Origin: JACDAL01 sp963849115
GTDB taxonomy: Bacteria > Actinomycetota > CADDZG01 > WHSQ01
Direction of reading: 5' to 3'
Assembly (NCBI GenBank): GCA_963849115.1
Contig: CAWKGK010000002.1
Location: 62,001 to 126,000 of the forward strand
DNA length: 64,000 nt
The notes under the pieces were generated by a model. It was not told the origin of the DNA, searched no databases, and worked only from the letters and a program-made list of their open reading frames with translations. Below are positions 16,149 to 25,198 of this stretch, one piece after another (position 1 is the stretch's first letter; each line of letters opens with the position of its first letter). The position numbers were made by a program, and so were the translations under genes.

Positions 16149-17675
16149 TCAGGAGCCGAGCGCCCCGAGAAGCGTCTGCACCGCCCCGTCGGTCACTCCC
16201 AGGACCAGCTTGGGGTAAAGACCCGCGGCGATGATGAGTATCAGGAGCGGCACCCATGCGTACCACTCCAACCGCACGACATCGAAAATGCCGTGGCCCG
16301 ACGCGAACTTGTCCGGCACTTTGCCGAGAATCACTCGTTGTATCATCCACATGAAGTAACCGGCCGTCAGCACGGTCCCGATGCCGCCGCCTACCATGAG
16401 CACCCGAAAAAGCGTTTCGTTTAGCTCGGGATGGGGGTTGTAGGCACCCAGCAGCGCCAGCATCTCACCCCAGAACCCGGCCAAACCGGGCAGTCCCAGC
16501 GAGGCGATGGCGCTGTAGACGAGAAGCGAGCCGAACTTGGGCATCTGTTGAAGAACCCCGCCCAGAGCCGGTATGTCGCGTGTGTGGAAGCGTTCGTGGA
16601 TGGAGCCGGCGAGAAAAAACAGCATTCCCGTGATCAGGCCGTGCGCCACCATCCCGAAGATTGCTCCGTTGATGCCGATATCGGTGAGAGTCGCGATTCC
16701 CAGCATCACAAACCCCATGTGGCCGACCGAGGAAAACGCGATCATGCGCTTGAGATCCGTCTGCGCTAAACAACACAGCGCCCCGTAGATGATGGCAATG
16801 ACGGCGAGGATCCCGATCATGGGGGCGAAGGTGACCGCGGCGTCGGGCAGGATCGGCAACGAGATGCGAATAAAACCGTAGGTACCCATTTTTAGCATGA
16901 TCGCCGCCAGCAGAACCGAGCCGACCGTAGGTGCCTCGGTGTGCGCGTCCGGAAGCCAGGTGTGGAAGGGCCACATCGGCACCTTGATAGCAAAGCCAAG
17001 GAACAAGCCCAAGAAGACGAGGTTCTGAAACAGTTCGGAGCTCCCGCTGAAGCCCTGCCGGGTGAGCTCGATCATGTCGAACGTACGGGGGTCGGAGGTG
17101 AAGTAGAGCGCCAAGAATCCCAACAGCATGAACAGCGAGCCAAACAGCGTATAAAGGAAGAACTTCACCGCCGCGTAGGCGCGCCGGGGGCCACCCCAAA
17201 TCCCGATCATGAAGTACATCGGGACCAGCACGAGCTCCCAGAAGATGAAGAACAGGATGAGGTCGAGCGCCACGAAGCACCCGGTCATGCCCGTCTCGAG
17301 CAGGAGCACAAGAGCAAAGAACGCCTTCGGCTTGCCCGGCTCGGGAAGGTGCCACCACATATAGATGGTGCAGAGGAAGCTCACCAGAAGCGACAGGATG
17401 AAAAGTGGCAAGGAGATCCCGTCGATACCTATGTGGTATCGAGCGTTGATCTGCGGGATCCAGCTCTCGTTCACCTGAAGCTGGAGCGCCCCGGCATTCG
17501 AGAAGTCGAAGCGCGCCAGCACCACGGCGCCTGCCACCAGAGCAAGGAATGCGAACAGCGTGCCGACAGCCTTGACGAGCTTCTCAGAGCCGGAAGGCAT
17601 GAACATCAGCACCGCCGCACCGACGGCGGGGAGAAACGTCCCCAGGCTCAGAGCCCAGTCGTCAACCCAGTTCAT
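16149..17675 (-). CDS. nuoM: NuoM, complex I membrane subunit (11-subunit operon)
   Basis: A proton-pumping antiporter-like subunit of 508 aa. Markers are FFIFWELVLVPMYFMIGIWG (key glutamate in helix 5, near residue 140), IKVPMWPFHTWLPDAHTEAP (lysine in helix 7, near residue 230), and DLKRMIAFSSVGHMGFVMLG. It lies between nuoL (15 bases upstream) and nuoN. Its sequence clearly differs from the nuoM at 30075-31646, so the two operons are old paralogues rather than a recent duplication. Confidence 0.97.
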   Translation of the reverse strand: MNWVDDWALSLGTFLPAVGAAVLMFMPSGSEKLVKAVGTLFAFLALVAGAVVLARFDFSNAGALQLQVNESWIPQINARYHIGIDGISLPLFILSLLVSFLCTIYMWWHLPEPGKPKAFFALVLLLETGMTGCFVALDLILFFIFWELVLVPMYFMIGIWGGPRRAYAAVKFFLYTLFGSLFMLLGFLALYFTSDPRTFDMIELTRQGFSGSSELFQNLVFLGLFLGFAIKVPMWPFHTWLPDAHTEAPTVGSVLLAAIMLKMGTYGFIRISLPILPDAAVTFAPMIGILAVIAIIYGALCCLAQTDLKRMIAFSSVGHMGFVMLGIATLTDIGINGAIFGMVAHGLITGMLFFLAGSIHERFHTRDIPALGGVLQQMPKFGSLLVYSAIASLGLPGLAGFWGEMLALLGAYNPHPELNETLFRVLMVGGGIGTVLTAGYFMWMIQRVILGKVPDKFASGHGIFDVVRLEWYAWVPLLILIIAAGLYPKLVLGVTDGAVQTLLGALGS

Positions 17676-17690
17676 CTAAGCCCTTTCTCT

Positions 17691-19694
17691 CTACAAGAAT
17701 GCCAGCGCGCCCACGAACAGGGCGGCCGAAGCGAACAGCACCGCGGCGTAGCGCTGGATGTTCCCGGTTTGGACATAACGCAGAAGGCCGCCGGACGTGC
17801 CGGTGAGACCGGCCGTTCCGTTGACCGCAAAATCGATGATGCCCTGGTCGATGACCGCGTAGGTCACCCTCGAGCTCGCCATGGTTCCCGCGGCAGTGCC
17901 GTCCACGACGCCGTCAAGAATGTGCTGATTGAACCAGTAAGCCGCTTTCGCCAGCGGGTACTGGATGGGCTTGACAATCGCTCCCAGGTAGATGTTGTCG
18001 AGATAGTACTTGTTTGCAACAAAGCGATAGGACCAGGCAAAGGGACCCCTCAAGACGTCGACACTCCAGCGTTCTTTGTAGAAGAGCTGCCAGCCGAGCC
18101 AGATCGCAACCCCTGCGATGCCCACCGAGGCGACGGGCAGGATGATGTTATAGGCCGTCGAGAAGCCCGGGTGCTCCTCGCCGGGAATGAAGATCCAGTC
18201 CAGGAACGGACCCACCACCGGAAGTCCGAAAAACCCGACCACGCACGTCGCCAGGGCCAGCACCCACAGGGGCGTGACCATCGAACCGGGGCTCTCGTGA
18301 GGATGCCCGTGGCCTCTGTACTCGCCCCAGAACGTCTTCACGCACACCCGGGTCATGTAGAGAGCGGTGAGAAAAGCCGTAATGATGGCGGCCACGAAGA
18401 CGAACACGGCCGCCACCTGGGTGCCTTCCGAGGACGCCCGCAGAGCCTCGCCCACGATCTCGTCCTTGGACCAGAATCCGGCAAACGGGAAGATGCCGCC
18501 GAGAGCCAGAGAGCCGATCAAGAACGTCCTGTAGGTATGGGGCATGTACTTTCTGAGCCCGCCCATATCGCTCATGTTGTTCGAGTGCACCGCGTGGATC
18601 AAAGAACCCGCCCCCAAGAACAACAGTGCTTTGAAAAAGGCATGAGTGAAGAGGTGGAATACGGAGGCTGTGTACGCACCCACGCCCAGCGCGGCCATCA
18701 TGTAACCGAGCTGTGAGATCGTCGAGTAAGCGAGCACTTTCTTGATGTCGTCCTGCACGAGCGCGAGCACAGCCGCGATCAGCATGGTGATGCCCGCAAC
18801 GATCGCAACCACGTCGAGGGCAGCTCCTGCATGCTCGAACAGTATGAACATGCGGGCCACCAGATAGATCCCGGCCACGACCATGGTGGCGGCGTGAATC
18901 AGCGCCGAAACCGGCGTGGGACCGGCCATGGCATCGGGCAGCCATACGTGCAGGGGGAACTGCGCCGACTTTCCCACCGCTCCAAGGAACAGCAGCAGCG
19001 CGGCCACCGTAAGGGCCGTGCCGCCGATTTCGCCCTCCTCTGCGGCGAGGTTGAGCTCGGTGATGTTGAAGGTGTGAGCGAGTGCAAACAGCGCAAAGAT
19101 CCCGAAGAGAAAGCCTACGTCGCCTATGCGAGTGGTGATGAACGCTTTGATTGCCGCCGACGAGTTGTCCTTCTCCTCCCAGAAGTGGCCGATGAGGAAG
19201 TACGAGCAGATGCCGACCCCCTCCCACCCGACGAACATCTGCATGAGATTGTTGGCGATGACCAGGAACAGCATGCTGGATGTGAACATCGACAGCACCG
19301 CAAAAAACCACGTGTAGCGGCTATCCCCGTGCATGTAGCCGGTCGAGTAGATCTGCACCAAGAGGGAGATCGTGCATACGACTACGAACATCACTGTGGT
19401 GAGGAAATCGATCTTCATACCGAACTCGAGCTCGAGAATGCCTGGGAACTCGAACCAGGTCCACGACTTCTCGATATCGCCCCGGCCCCCGGCTAGCTCG
19501 ATGAAGGACAGCAGGGAGATCACGAGCCCGATTGCAACCGCGCCGATCCCGACACTGTGGCCCTTATCGGGGAGTCGCTTACCGAAGAACAGAATCACGA
19601 AAAAAGCGAGGAAAGGCAGCAGCGGAACCAGCCATGCGATGTGGCCGACCAGGCCAGGCTCGAACACTGCTTCTCCGTGCTGGCTCAAGAGCAT
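17691..19694 (-). CDS. nuoL: NuoL, complex I membrane subunit (11-subunit operon)
   Basis: The distal antiporter-like pump subunit, 667 aa, with the long lateral helix region at the C-terminus. Visible marks are FVGWEGVGICSYFLIGHFWEE near residue 145, GKSAQFPLHVWLPDAMAGPTPVSALIHAATMV near residue 225 (quoted in part) and KKVLAYSTISQLGYMMAALG. It follows nuoK by 4 bases. No frameshift or missing key residue is seen. Confidence 0.97.
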   Translation of the reverse strand: MLLSQHGEAVFEPGLVGHIAWLVPLLPFLAFFVILFFGKRLPDKGHSVGIGAVAIGLVISLLSFIELAGGRGDIEKSWTWFEFPGILELEFGMKIDFLTTVMFVVVCTISLLVQIYSTGYMHGDSRYTWFFAVLSMFTSSMLFLVIANNLMQMFVGWEGVGICSYFLIGHFWEEKDNSSAAIKAFITTRIGDVGFLFGIFALFALAHTFNITELNLAAEEGEIGGTALTVAALLLFLGAVGKSAQFPLHVWLPDAMAGPTPVSALIHAATMVVAGIYLVARMFILFEHAGAALDVVAIVAGITMLIAAVLALVQDDIKKVLAYSTISQLGYMMAALGVGAYTASVFHLFTHAFFKALLFLGAGSLIHAVHSNNMSDMGGLRKYMPHTYRTFLIGSLALGGIFPFAGFWSKDEIVGEALRASSEGTQVAAVFVFVAAIITAFLTALYMTRVCVKTFWGEYRGHGHPHESPGSMVTPLWVLALATCVVGFFGLPVVGPFLDWIFIPGEEHPGFSTAYNIILPVASVGIAGVAIWLGWQLFYKERWSVDVLRGPFAWSYRFVANKYYLDNIYLGAIVKPIQYPLAKAAYWFNQHILDGVVDGTAAGTMASSRVTYAVIDQGIIDFAVNGTAGLTGTSGGLLRYVQTGNIQRYAAVLFASAALFVGALAFL

Positions 19695-19698
19695 TCGA

Positions 19699-20004
19699 TC
19701 ACCACTTCATCAGATCAAGCTCGTCGAGGTTGACGCTCTGGCGGTTGCGGTAGATGAGTATGACGATGGCGAGGCCAACGCCGACCTCGGCCGCAGCAAC
19801 CGCTATCACGAACAAAGCAAATACTTGCCCGCCCAGTCCCGCTTCCTGAAGCATCGCCGAGAACGCCACCAGGTTGATGTTGACGGCGTTGAGCATCAGC
19901 TCGATGGAGAGCAACACAAGCACCGCGTGTTGGCGAGCAAGCACGCCGTAGATCCCAATCGAGAACAGCAGTGCGGAGAGGACGAGGAAGAAAGAGACGG
20001 GCAT
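19699..20004 (-). CDS. nuoK: NuoK, complex I membrane subunit (11-subunit operon)
   Basis: A 101-residue subunit with three helices linking the quinone-side membrane part to the pumps. AVLVLLSIELMLNAVNINLV contains the conserved glutamate of helix 2, and IAVAAAEVGVGLAIVILIYR has the second one. It lies between nuoJ and nuoL with short gaps. Confidence 0.97.
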   Translation of the reverse strand: MPVSFFLVLSALLFSIGIYGVLARQHAVLVLLSIELMLNAVNINLVAFSAMLQEAGLGGQVFALFVIAVAAAEVGVGLAIVILIYRNRQSVNLDELDLMKW

Positions 20005-20009
20005 GCGGC

Positions 20010-20513
20010 TCAGTCTCTTCTAGCGATCACGACGGCGCCCACAAGCGCTGCCAGCAGCAGGATCGAAACCACCTCGAACGGCCACACGTACGAAGTAAAG
20101 ATCGCGGTTCCGACCGATTCGGTCGTGGTACCGGCGGTGCGGGCGAAATTGATTTCCTGCCCTTCAAAGGCGCCCACGAGGATCACACTGGTGATGATGA
20201 ATACCGCGGCGGCACACAACGCCGCGAGGGGGCGCTGGTTGTTGTCGAACTCGGCGCTCCCGATCGGGGCCCGCGTCAGCATCAGCCCGAACAGCATCAG
20301 CACGACGATCGCCCCGACGTAGACGAGGACCTGGACCCAGGCGACGAACTCGGCGAACAGCAGGACGTACATGGCCGCGGCCCCCATCAGTGCGCCCACC
20401 AGCCACAGGGCGGCGTGGATCACGTTACGGGTGGTGACCACCAGCACGCCCGCCCCGGTGATCAGCAGCGCGAAGAGCCAGAACACGACCAGCTGCCAGG
20501 TCTCGGCGCTCAT
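20010..20513 (-). CDS. nuoJ: NuoJ, complex I membrane subunit (11-subunit operon)
   Basis: A five-helix membrane subunit of 167 aa, next to the quinone cavity. VYVGAIVVLMLFGLMLTRAP near residue 80 is the typical helix 3 sequence with its pi-bulge. Its ATG overlaps the TGA of nuoI by 4 bases (ATGA). The C-terminus ends in LLLAALVGAVVIARRD, normal for the family. Confidence 0.96.
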   Translation of the reverse strand: MSAETWQLVVFWLFALLITGAGVLVVTTRNVIHAALWLVGALMGAAAMYVLLFAEFVAWVQVLVYVGAIVVLMLFGLMLTRAPIGSAEFDNNQRPLAALCAAAVFIITSVILVGAFEGQEINFARTAGTTTESVGTAIFTSYVWPFEVVSILLLAALVGAVVIARRD

Positions 20514-21958
20514 CCTTGTGGCCCCTTGGTTCCCTTCTGTGCCCGGACGCGCGCCGCCTTGGCACGACCGGTTGCGACTGCGTCGCTGGAGCCCTTGGCC
20601 CGCTCCTCGGCCAACACGCGCTCGTAGACGGCCTCGGGGTCCTCCGCCGCCTGAGCCTCCGGCTCGGGGGCCGGCTCTGCGGGCTCGGGAGGCCCCTTTG
20701 CCTCCGGTTCAAGGTTGTTGCCTTCCGGCTGGGTCGCGGCCACGGGTCCCTGTTCCGGCTGGGGCTCTTCGGCCTCCGGAGCGCCGGGTGGAGTGGGCGG
20801 GGCCGGCTCACCGCGGGTGGGAGCGCTGGGGACGGGCTTGTCGGTGTGCACAGGGGTGGGCGTGCGGCCCACTCTTCTCTCGGCCTTGACCCTGGCGACC
20901 TTGGCGCGCGCCTCGGCGACCTGCGGAGAGGAACCCTTTGCGAGCTGTTCCTCGAGCACCTCCTTATAGATCGCTTCGAGCTCGGCCTCGCTCGGAGGTG
21001 GCTCTTTCGGGCGGACCGGTGCGGCCTCGGGCGGAGCCGCCGCACGAGCATCAGGTGCGTCGGGCTCCTCGTCGGTTGCGCGCGCCCCTTCGGCCGAGGG
21101 GGTGGCGGCCTCGGTCTTGCCCATCTCCCGCCCATCCCCGGAAGCTTGCTCCGGCACAGATTCCGCCTTGTCCGGAGGAATTTTCTCCTCGACCTGGGTA
21201 TCGGAGGTTGCTTGCGGGGTCCTTTCCCCAACGCTCTCCTGGGTGGAAGCAGTGGGCGCCGCGGTCGGTGCTTTGGGCGCGTCCGCAGCCTGCTCCGGGC
21301 GGGTCTCGACGGCCGACGAGGTCTGTGTCGGCTTGCGAGCCGGAGTGGCTGCGCGCGAGGGAGCATCGGGCGTGGTAGCTACGGCGGCAAGGCGGCCGGG
21401 GAGCTCGGCCCCGGCCTCGAGCTCGGGTGGGGGCAGCACCGAGGCCATCCAGTCGGACAGCTTCTCTTTCTCGTGTGTCAGCTCCCTGATGTCGTACTCG
21501 GCGTACTCGAACTCGCGGCTCCAGAACAGAGCGTCGTAGGGGCATACCTCGACGCAGATACCGCAGTACATACAAAGGGCATAGTCGATGGCGAAACGGT
21601 CCAGCACGTTGCGCTTGCGGGGCCGCCCCCCCTGCCTCTTTGCGGGGATCTGCTCCTTGTGCGAATCGATGTAGATGCACCAGTCGGGGCACTCGCGCGC
21701 GCACAGCATGCAGACCGTGCAGTTTTCCTCCTTGAGCGCGATGACGCCGCGGGTGCGCGAGGGGAGATCCTGCTTCTCGTCCGGGTACTGAATGACGGTA
21801 TTGTGTTTGAACAAATGCTTCAGGGTGACGACCATGCCCTTGAGGAGCCCGATCCCCAACCCGGGCTTCCGGGCACGATCAAGCTTGCGTGCACCATCCA
21901 GTTTGCGTGCATCATCCAGCTTGCGTGCATCATCCAGGTTGCGTTCGTCGATCGCCAC
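20510..21958 (-). CDS. nuoI: NuoI with a 300-residue C-terminal extension (11-subunit operon)
   Basis: The 2x[4Fe-4S] subunit that passes electrons towards NuoB. Residues 75-150 hold the two cluster motifs, CTVCMLCARECP and CMYCGICVEVCP. Normal NuoI is about 160-230 aa, but this one is 482. The N-terminus has a tandem LDDARK-type repeat (encoded by 21884-21937). From about residue 180 onward it is rich in Pro, Glu and Ala. This tail contains two copies of a motif, EAIYKEVLEEQLAKGSS and EAVYERVLAEERAKGSS, each followed by a basic Ala-rich helix (about residues 323-361 and 439-476). The same motif begins the cupredoxin protein at 44817-45842. The tail may be a docking arm; this is inference. 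Confidence 0.93.
   Translation of the reverse strand: MAIDERNLDDARKLDDARKLDGARKLDRARKPGLGIGLLKGMVVTLKHLFKHNTVIQYPDEKQDLPSRTRGVIALKEENCTVCMLCARECPDWCIYIDSHKEQIPAKRQGGRPRKRNVLDRFAIDYALCMYCGICVEVCPYDALFWSREFEYAEYDIRELTHEKEKLSDWMASVLPPPELEAGAELPGRLAAVATTPDAPSRAATPARKPTQTSSAVETRPEQAADAPKAPTAAPTASTQESVGERTPQATSDTQVEEKIPPDKAESVPEQASGDGREMGKTEAATPSAEGARATDEEPDAPDARAAAPPEAAPVRPKEPPPSEAELEAIYKEVLEEQLAKGSSPQVAEARAKVARVKAERRVGRTPTPVHTDKPVPSAPTRGEPAPPTPPGAPEAEEPQPEQGPVAATQPEGNNLEPEAKGPPEPAEPAPEPEAQAAEDPEAVYERVLAEERAKGSSDAVATGRAKAARVRAQKGTKGPQG
21884..21937. repeat. 18 bp tandem repeat inside nuoI
   Basis: Three copies of a unit close to CTTGCGTGCATCATCCAG (21884-21901, 21902-21919, 21920-21937), with degenerate half-units on both sides. 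They encode repeats of LDDARK near the NuoI N-terminus. Copy number may vary by slippage. Confidence 0.85.
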
Positions 21959-21973
21959 AGAGCCTCCTAATTC

Positions 21974-22975
21974 CTATACGTAGAGGACCCAGGCGCCGGT
22001 GAACAGAATCAGCGCAAGCGAGACGGGGATCAAGAACTTCCACGCAAACTTCTGCAGCTGGTCCTCGCGCACACGTGGAAAGGTCGGCCTGATCCACAAG
22101 AACAGGAAGATCATCAGCATCGTCTTGGCAGCGAACCAGACGAGGCCGGGGATCAGCTCAAGTGGCTCCCACGGAATGATCGGACGGTAGCCCCCGAGGA
22201 ACAGCGTCGTTCCGATCCCCCCGAAGGCGACCATGTGGCCCATCTCCGCGAACATGTGGCTGAAGATGTAGCGCATGCCGGTGTACTCGGTGAACGGCCC
22301 GGTGATGATCTCGGACTCCGCCACCGGCATATCGAACGGCACTCGGGTCATCTCCGCTACCGCTCCTGTTGTAAACACCAAGAACAGCGCCAAGCCGAGG
22401 CCTGGGGGCCAGAGTACAAACGGGAAGTTCTGCGCCTCGACGATCCCGTTGAGCGACAGGGTTCCCGCAAGCATGGCGACCGCAGCGGCGGAAAGCACGA
22501 TCGGAAGTTCATAGGCGATGAGTTGGGCAGCAGAGCGCAATGCGCCGATCAGCGCGTACTTGTTGGCGCTCGACCACCCGGCCATGAGAATCCCAATCGT
22601 TGAAAGCGAGGAGACCGCAAGCAGATAAAAGATGCCGACATCAAGGTCTTCGACCACAAGGGTGCGATCCATGGGGATCACGAGATAGACCATGATGATT
22701 GGCACCATGATCGCGGCCGGGGCGAGGCTGAAGACCTTGCGGTCGGCGGCGGCCGGGATGATGTCTTCCTTGTACAGGAACTTGATCCCGTCGGCCAGGG
22801 TGGTTGCCCAACCGTGGAAGCCCCCCGGATACATGGGCCCGAGACGGTGCTGGAGATGCGCCATGACCTTGTGCTCGGCGTAGCCCCCCACAAGCGCGCC
22901 GGTGGGCACGATGACAAGAATCACTGCCACTTTCACAAGCAGTATCTGCCAGGTCGTAAGGATGATCTCCGGCAT
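21974..22975 (-). CDS. nuoH: NuoH, complex I membrane subunit (11-subunit operon)
   Basis: A 333-residue eight-helix subunit that forms much of the quinone cavity. Marks are GYAEHKVMAHLQHRLGPMYP (residues 30-50), ADGIKFLYKEDIIPA, and TRVPFDMPVAESEIITGPFT, the loop with conserved acidic residues. It overlaps nuoD by one base (shared A of TGATG). It lacks the extra C-terminal hydrophobic stretch of the second NuoH (34919-36142). Confidence 0.97.
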   Translation of the reverse strand: MPEIILTTWQILLVKVAVILVIVPTGALVGGYAEHKVMAHLQHRLGPMYPGGFHGWATTLADGIKFLYKEDIIPAAADRKVFSLAPAAIMVPIIMVYLVIPMDRTLVVEDLDVGIFYLLAVSSLSTIGILMAGWSSANKYALIGALRSAAQLIAYELPIVLSAAAVAMLAGTLSLNGIVEAQNFPFVLWPPGLGLALFLVFTTGAVAEMTRVPFDMPVAESEIITGPFTEYTGMRYIFSHMFAEMGHMVAFGGIGTTLFLGGYRPIIPWEPLELIPGLVWFAAKTMLMIFLFLWIRPTFPRVREDQLQKFAWKFLIPVSLALILFTGAWVLYV

Positions 22976-24135
22976 CAGCGGTCGATATCCCCTAAGACAA
23001 AGAAAAAGGAACCCAGGATCGCAATCATGTCTGAGACATAGGTGTTCTTGAGCACAAACGGCAGCGCCGAAACGTTCGAATACGAAGGCGTCCTGATCTT
23101 GAGCCGGTAGGGACGCCGGTCACCGTCGGACACGAGATACATCCCCAGTTCGCCGAGGGGGTTCTCGGTGCGCACGTAGACCTCTCCCTTGGGAGCCTGG
23201 ACCACGCGGGGCACCTTTCCCATGATGGGCCCGTCCGGCATGCCTTCGATGGCCTGCTCGACGATCTTGGCCGACTCGACGACTTCGTGCAGGAGCACCC
23301 AGAAGCGATCGAAGCAGTCACCGTTGGGGGCCGAGTGGACATCGAAGTCGAAGAGATCATAGCTCGAGTAGGGCTCATCCTTGCGGACGTCGAAGCTGAT
23401 ATCGGAGCCGCGCGCGATCGGACCGGACACTCCGTAGGAGAAGGCGACATCTTTCGGCAGGATCCCAACATCCACGGTTCTCTGCTTGAAGATCTCGTTT
23501 CCGATCAGCAGATTCTCGTAGTCGGGGAGACGTTCGATGACTTGCCTTACTCCCTTGAGCGCTTGCTGATAGAAGCCCTTGGGTGCATCCTCCTTCAAGC
23601 CGCCGGGCCGGAAGAACCCGAAGTGCATGCGGCCTCCCGTGGTCATTTCCATGGCCATCTGGATGTCCTCGCGCTCGCGGAACGCGTAGAAAGTCGGAGT
23701 GATGGCACCGAGCTCGGCGCCGAAGGAAGCAAAAAACATGAGGTGATTGAGAATGCGGTTCATCTCACACATGGCAACCCGCATGTATTGAGCACGCGGA
23801 GGTACTTCAATCTCCATCAGCGTCTCAAGCGCCAGAGCAAGCGGCAGCTCGTTGTTGATTCCCGACAGCCAGTCCATGCGCGAAACGAGGTTGGTGATCT
23901 GACGGTAGTCCCTAGCTTCGACCAGCTTCTCGTAACCTCGGTGCATGTAGCCGATCACGGGATCGGCATTCACCAACACCTCGCCGTCGAGCGTCGCCAA
24001 CAAGCGGAACACACCGTGTGTTGCAGGGTGCTGAGGGCCCACGTTCAGCACCATCTCCTCCGTGAGGAGGTTACCGCGCGAGACTTCAGCGGCGACCTCG
24101 GAGGCGTCCAGCACGCGGTCCTCGGTTGTGGCCAT
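22975..24135 (-). CDS. nuoD: NuoD, complex I 49 kDa subunit (11-subunit operon)
   Basis: The quinone-site subunit related to the large subunit of NiFe hydrogenases, 386 aa. VLNVGPQHPATHGVFRLLAT near residue 30 contains the quinone-loop histidine; GYMHRGYEKLVEARDYRQI and SRMDWLSGINNELPLALALE follow. It shares one base with nuoC and one with nuoH. The NuoC and NuoD proteins are separate, not fused. Confidence 0.97.
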   Translation of the reverse strand: MATTEDRVLDASEVAAEVSRGNLLTEEMVLNVGPQHPATHGVFRLLATLDGEVLVNADPVIGYMHRGYEKLVEARDYRQITNLVSRMDWLSGINNELPLALALETLMEIEVPPRAQYMRVAMCEMNRILNHLMFFASFGAELGAITPTFYAFREREDIQMAMEMTTGGRMHFGFFRPGGLKEDAPKGFYQQALKGVRQVIERLPDYENLLIGNEIFKQRTVDVGILPKDVAFSYGVSGPIARGSDISFDVRKDEPYSSYDLFDFDVHSAPNGDCFDRFWVLLHEVVESAKIVEQAIEGMPDGPIMGKVPRVVQAPKGEVYVRTENPLGELGMYLVSDGDRRPYRLKIRTPSYSNVSALPFVLKNTYVSDMIAILGSFFFVLGDIDR

Positions 24136-24668
24136 CAGCGGCCACCTGCCGAAGCTTCCTCAGGATCCTTGGCGCCAGGCCATGCCTTTACGAAACGGCT
24201 GGGTAGTTTGAACGATCGCAGCAGAGGATGGCCCTCGAAGTCCTCGGGCAGATAGAGGTTGGACAGGTTCGAGTTGCCCTCGAACTCGACTCCGAACATC
24301 TCGTGGCACTCGCGCTCCTGCCACTCAGCGCCACGAAAGATGCTCACGATGCTGGGGCACACTGGATTCTCGAAATCGACGGCCACATGCACGTTGACAT
24401 GAAAGACGTGCTCGACCGAGTAGAGGTGAATGAGAACCTCGAGTCCCCCCGGGGCGTCGGTGTACTCACTGCGATCGATGCCCGTCAAGAACGTGAAGAA
24501 GTTGCACGATAGGAACTGAAGGTCTCTTAATGCAGTGATGACCTCGATGAGGTTCTCGGGCGAGACCGTGATATCCACCTGTCCGAAGTTGACGCGCTGC
24601 TCCATCAACCGGTTGCCGACCGCAGTGTCCACCCTGCGCAGCGCGTCGTCTGCGGGAAGCCCCCCCAT
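24135..24668 (-). CDS. nuoC: NuoC, complex I 30 kDa subunit (11-subunit operon)
   Basis: A 177-residue peripheral subunit. The typical segments VFHVNVHVAVDFENPVCPSI, GAEWQERECHEMFGVEFEG and LYLPEDFEGHPLLRSFKLP are present. The start is ATG 24668, which shares a base with the nuoB stop (TGATG). A longer open frame upstream is a shadow of nuoB. Confidence 0.95.
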   Translation of the reverse strand: MGGLPADDALRRVDTAVGNRLMEQRVNFGQVDITVSPENLIEVITALRDLQFLSCNFFTFLTGIDRSEYTDAPGGLEVLIHLYSVEHVFHVNVHVAVDFENPVCPSIVSIFRGAEWQERECHEMFGVEFEGNSNLSNLYLPEDFEGHPLLRSFKLPSRFVKAWPGAKDPEEASAGGR

Positions 24669-25198
24669 CAGATCCCTCCCGCGAGACCGGGCTCGGGAAT
24701 ATGGGGCACCTCGATGTCGTGGCCCGACCACTTCTCGCGTACATCCTCGCCTGAGATCTTTTGCTGAAGTCGGATAACTCCCTGGAGCAGGGCCTCCGGA
24801 CGCGGCGGGCACCCCGGCACGTAGACATCGACGGGAATGATCTGATCGACGCCCTTGGTGACCGAGTAAGAGTCCCAGTATGGACCCCCACAATTGGCAC
24901 ACGAACCCATCGAGATCACGTACTTGGGCTCGGGCATCTGATCGTAGACCCGCTTGATCGGCGCCGCCATCTTGTCCGTGACTGTGCCGGCAACGATCAG
25001 TAGGTCCGCTTGGCGGGGCGAGGCAGGGAAGGGTATGACGCCGAACCGGATGATGTCGAACTTACTGGCAATGGCGGCGCCCATCTCGATGCCGCAGCAG
25101 GCGAGACCGAACTGCATCATCCACAGCGAGTACTTCCGGCTCCAGTTGAGCAGCCAGGACACGGGGGCGGGGAGCTTTACCTTCTCGATCACAGCCAT
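24668..25198 (-). CDS. nuoB: NuoB, complex I N2-cluster subunit (11-subunit operon)
   Basis: NuoB holds the terminal [4Fe-4S] cluster N2 that reduces quinone. All four ligands are visible in its 176 residues: the tandem cysteines of FGLACCGIEMGA (near residue 35), SMGSCANCGGPYWDSYSV and VPGCPPRPEALLQG. ATG 25198 begins MAVIEKVKLPAPVSWLL; it overlaps the end of nuoA by 10 bases. All cluster ligands are intact, so the complex should still reach quinone. Confidence 0.97.
   Translation of the reverse strand: MAVIEKVKLPAPVSWLLNWSRKYSLWMMQFGLACCGIEMGAAIASKFDIIRFGVIPFPASPRQADLLIVAGTVTDKMAAPIKRVYDQMPEPKYVISMGSCANCGGPYWDSYSVTKGVDQIIPVDVYVPGCPPRPEALLQGVIRLQQKISGEDVREKWSGHDIEVPHIPEPGLAGGI

Noticed and set aside
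16941..18716. A 591-residue open frame on the plus strand
   Set aside because: It is antisense to nuoM and nuoL, highly charged and of odd composition, a GC-rich shadow.
20516..21970. A 484-residue open frame on the plus strand
   Set aside because: It is antisense to nuoI; its length comes from the codon bias of the Pro/Ala/Glu-rich extension, and the protein has no recognisable domain.
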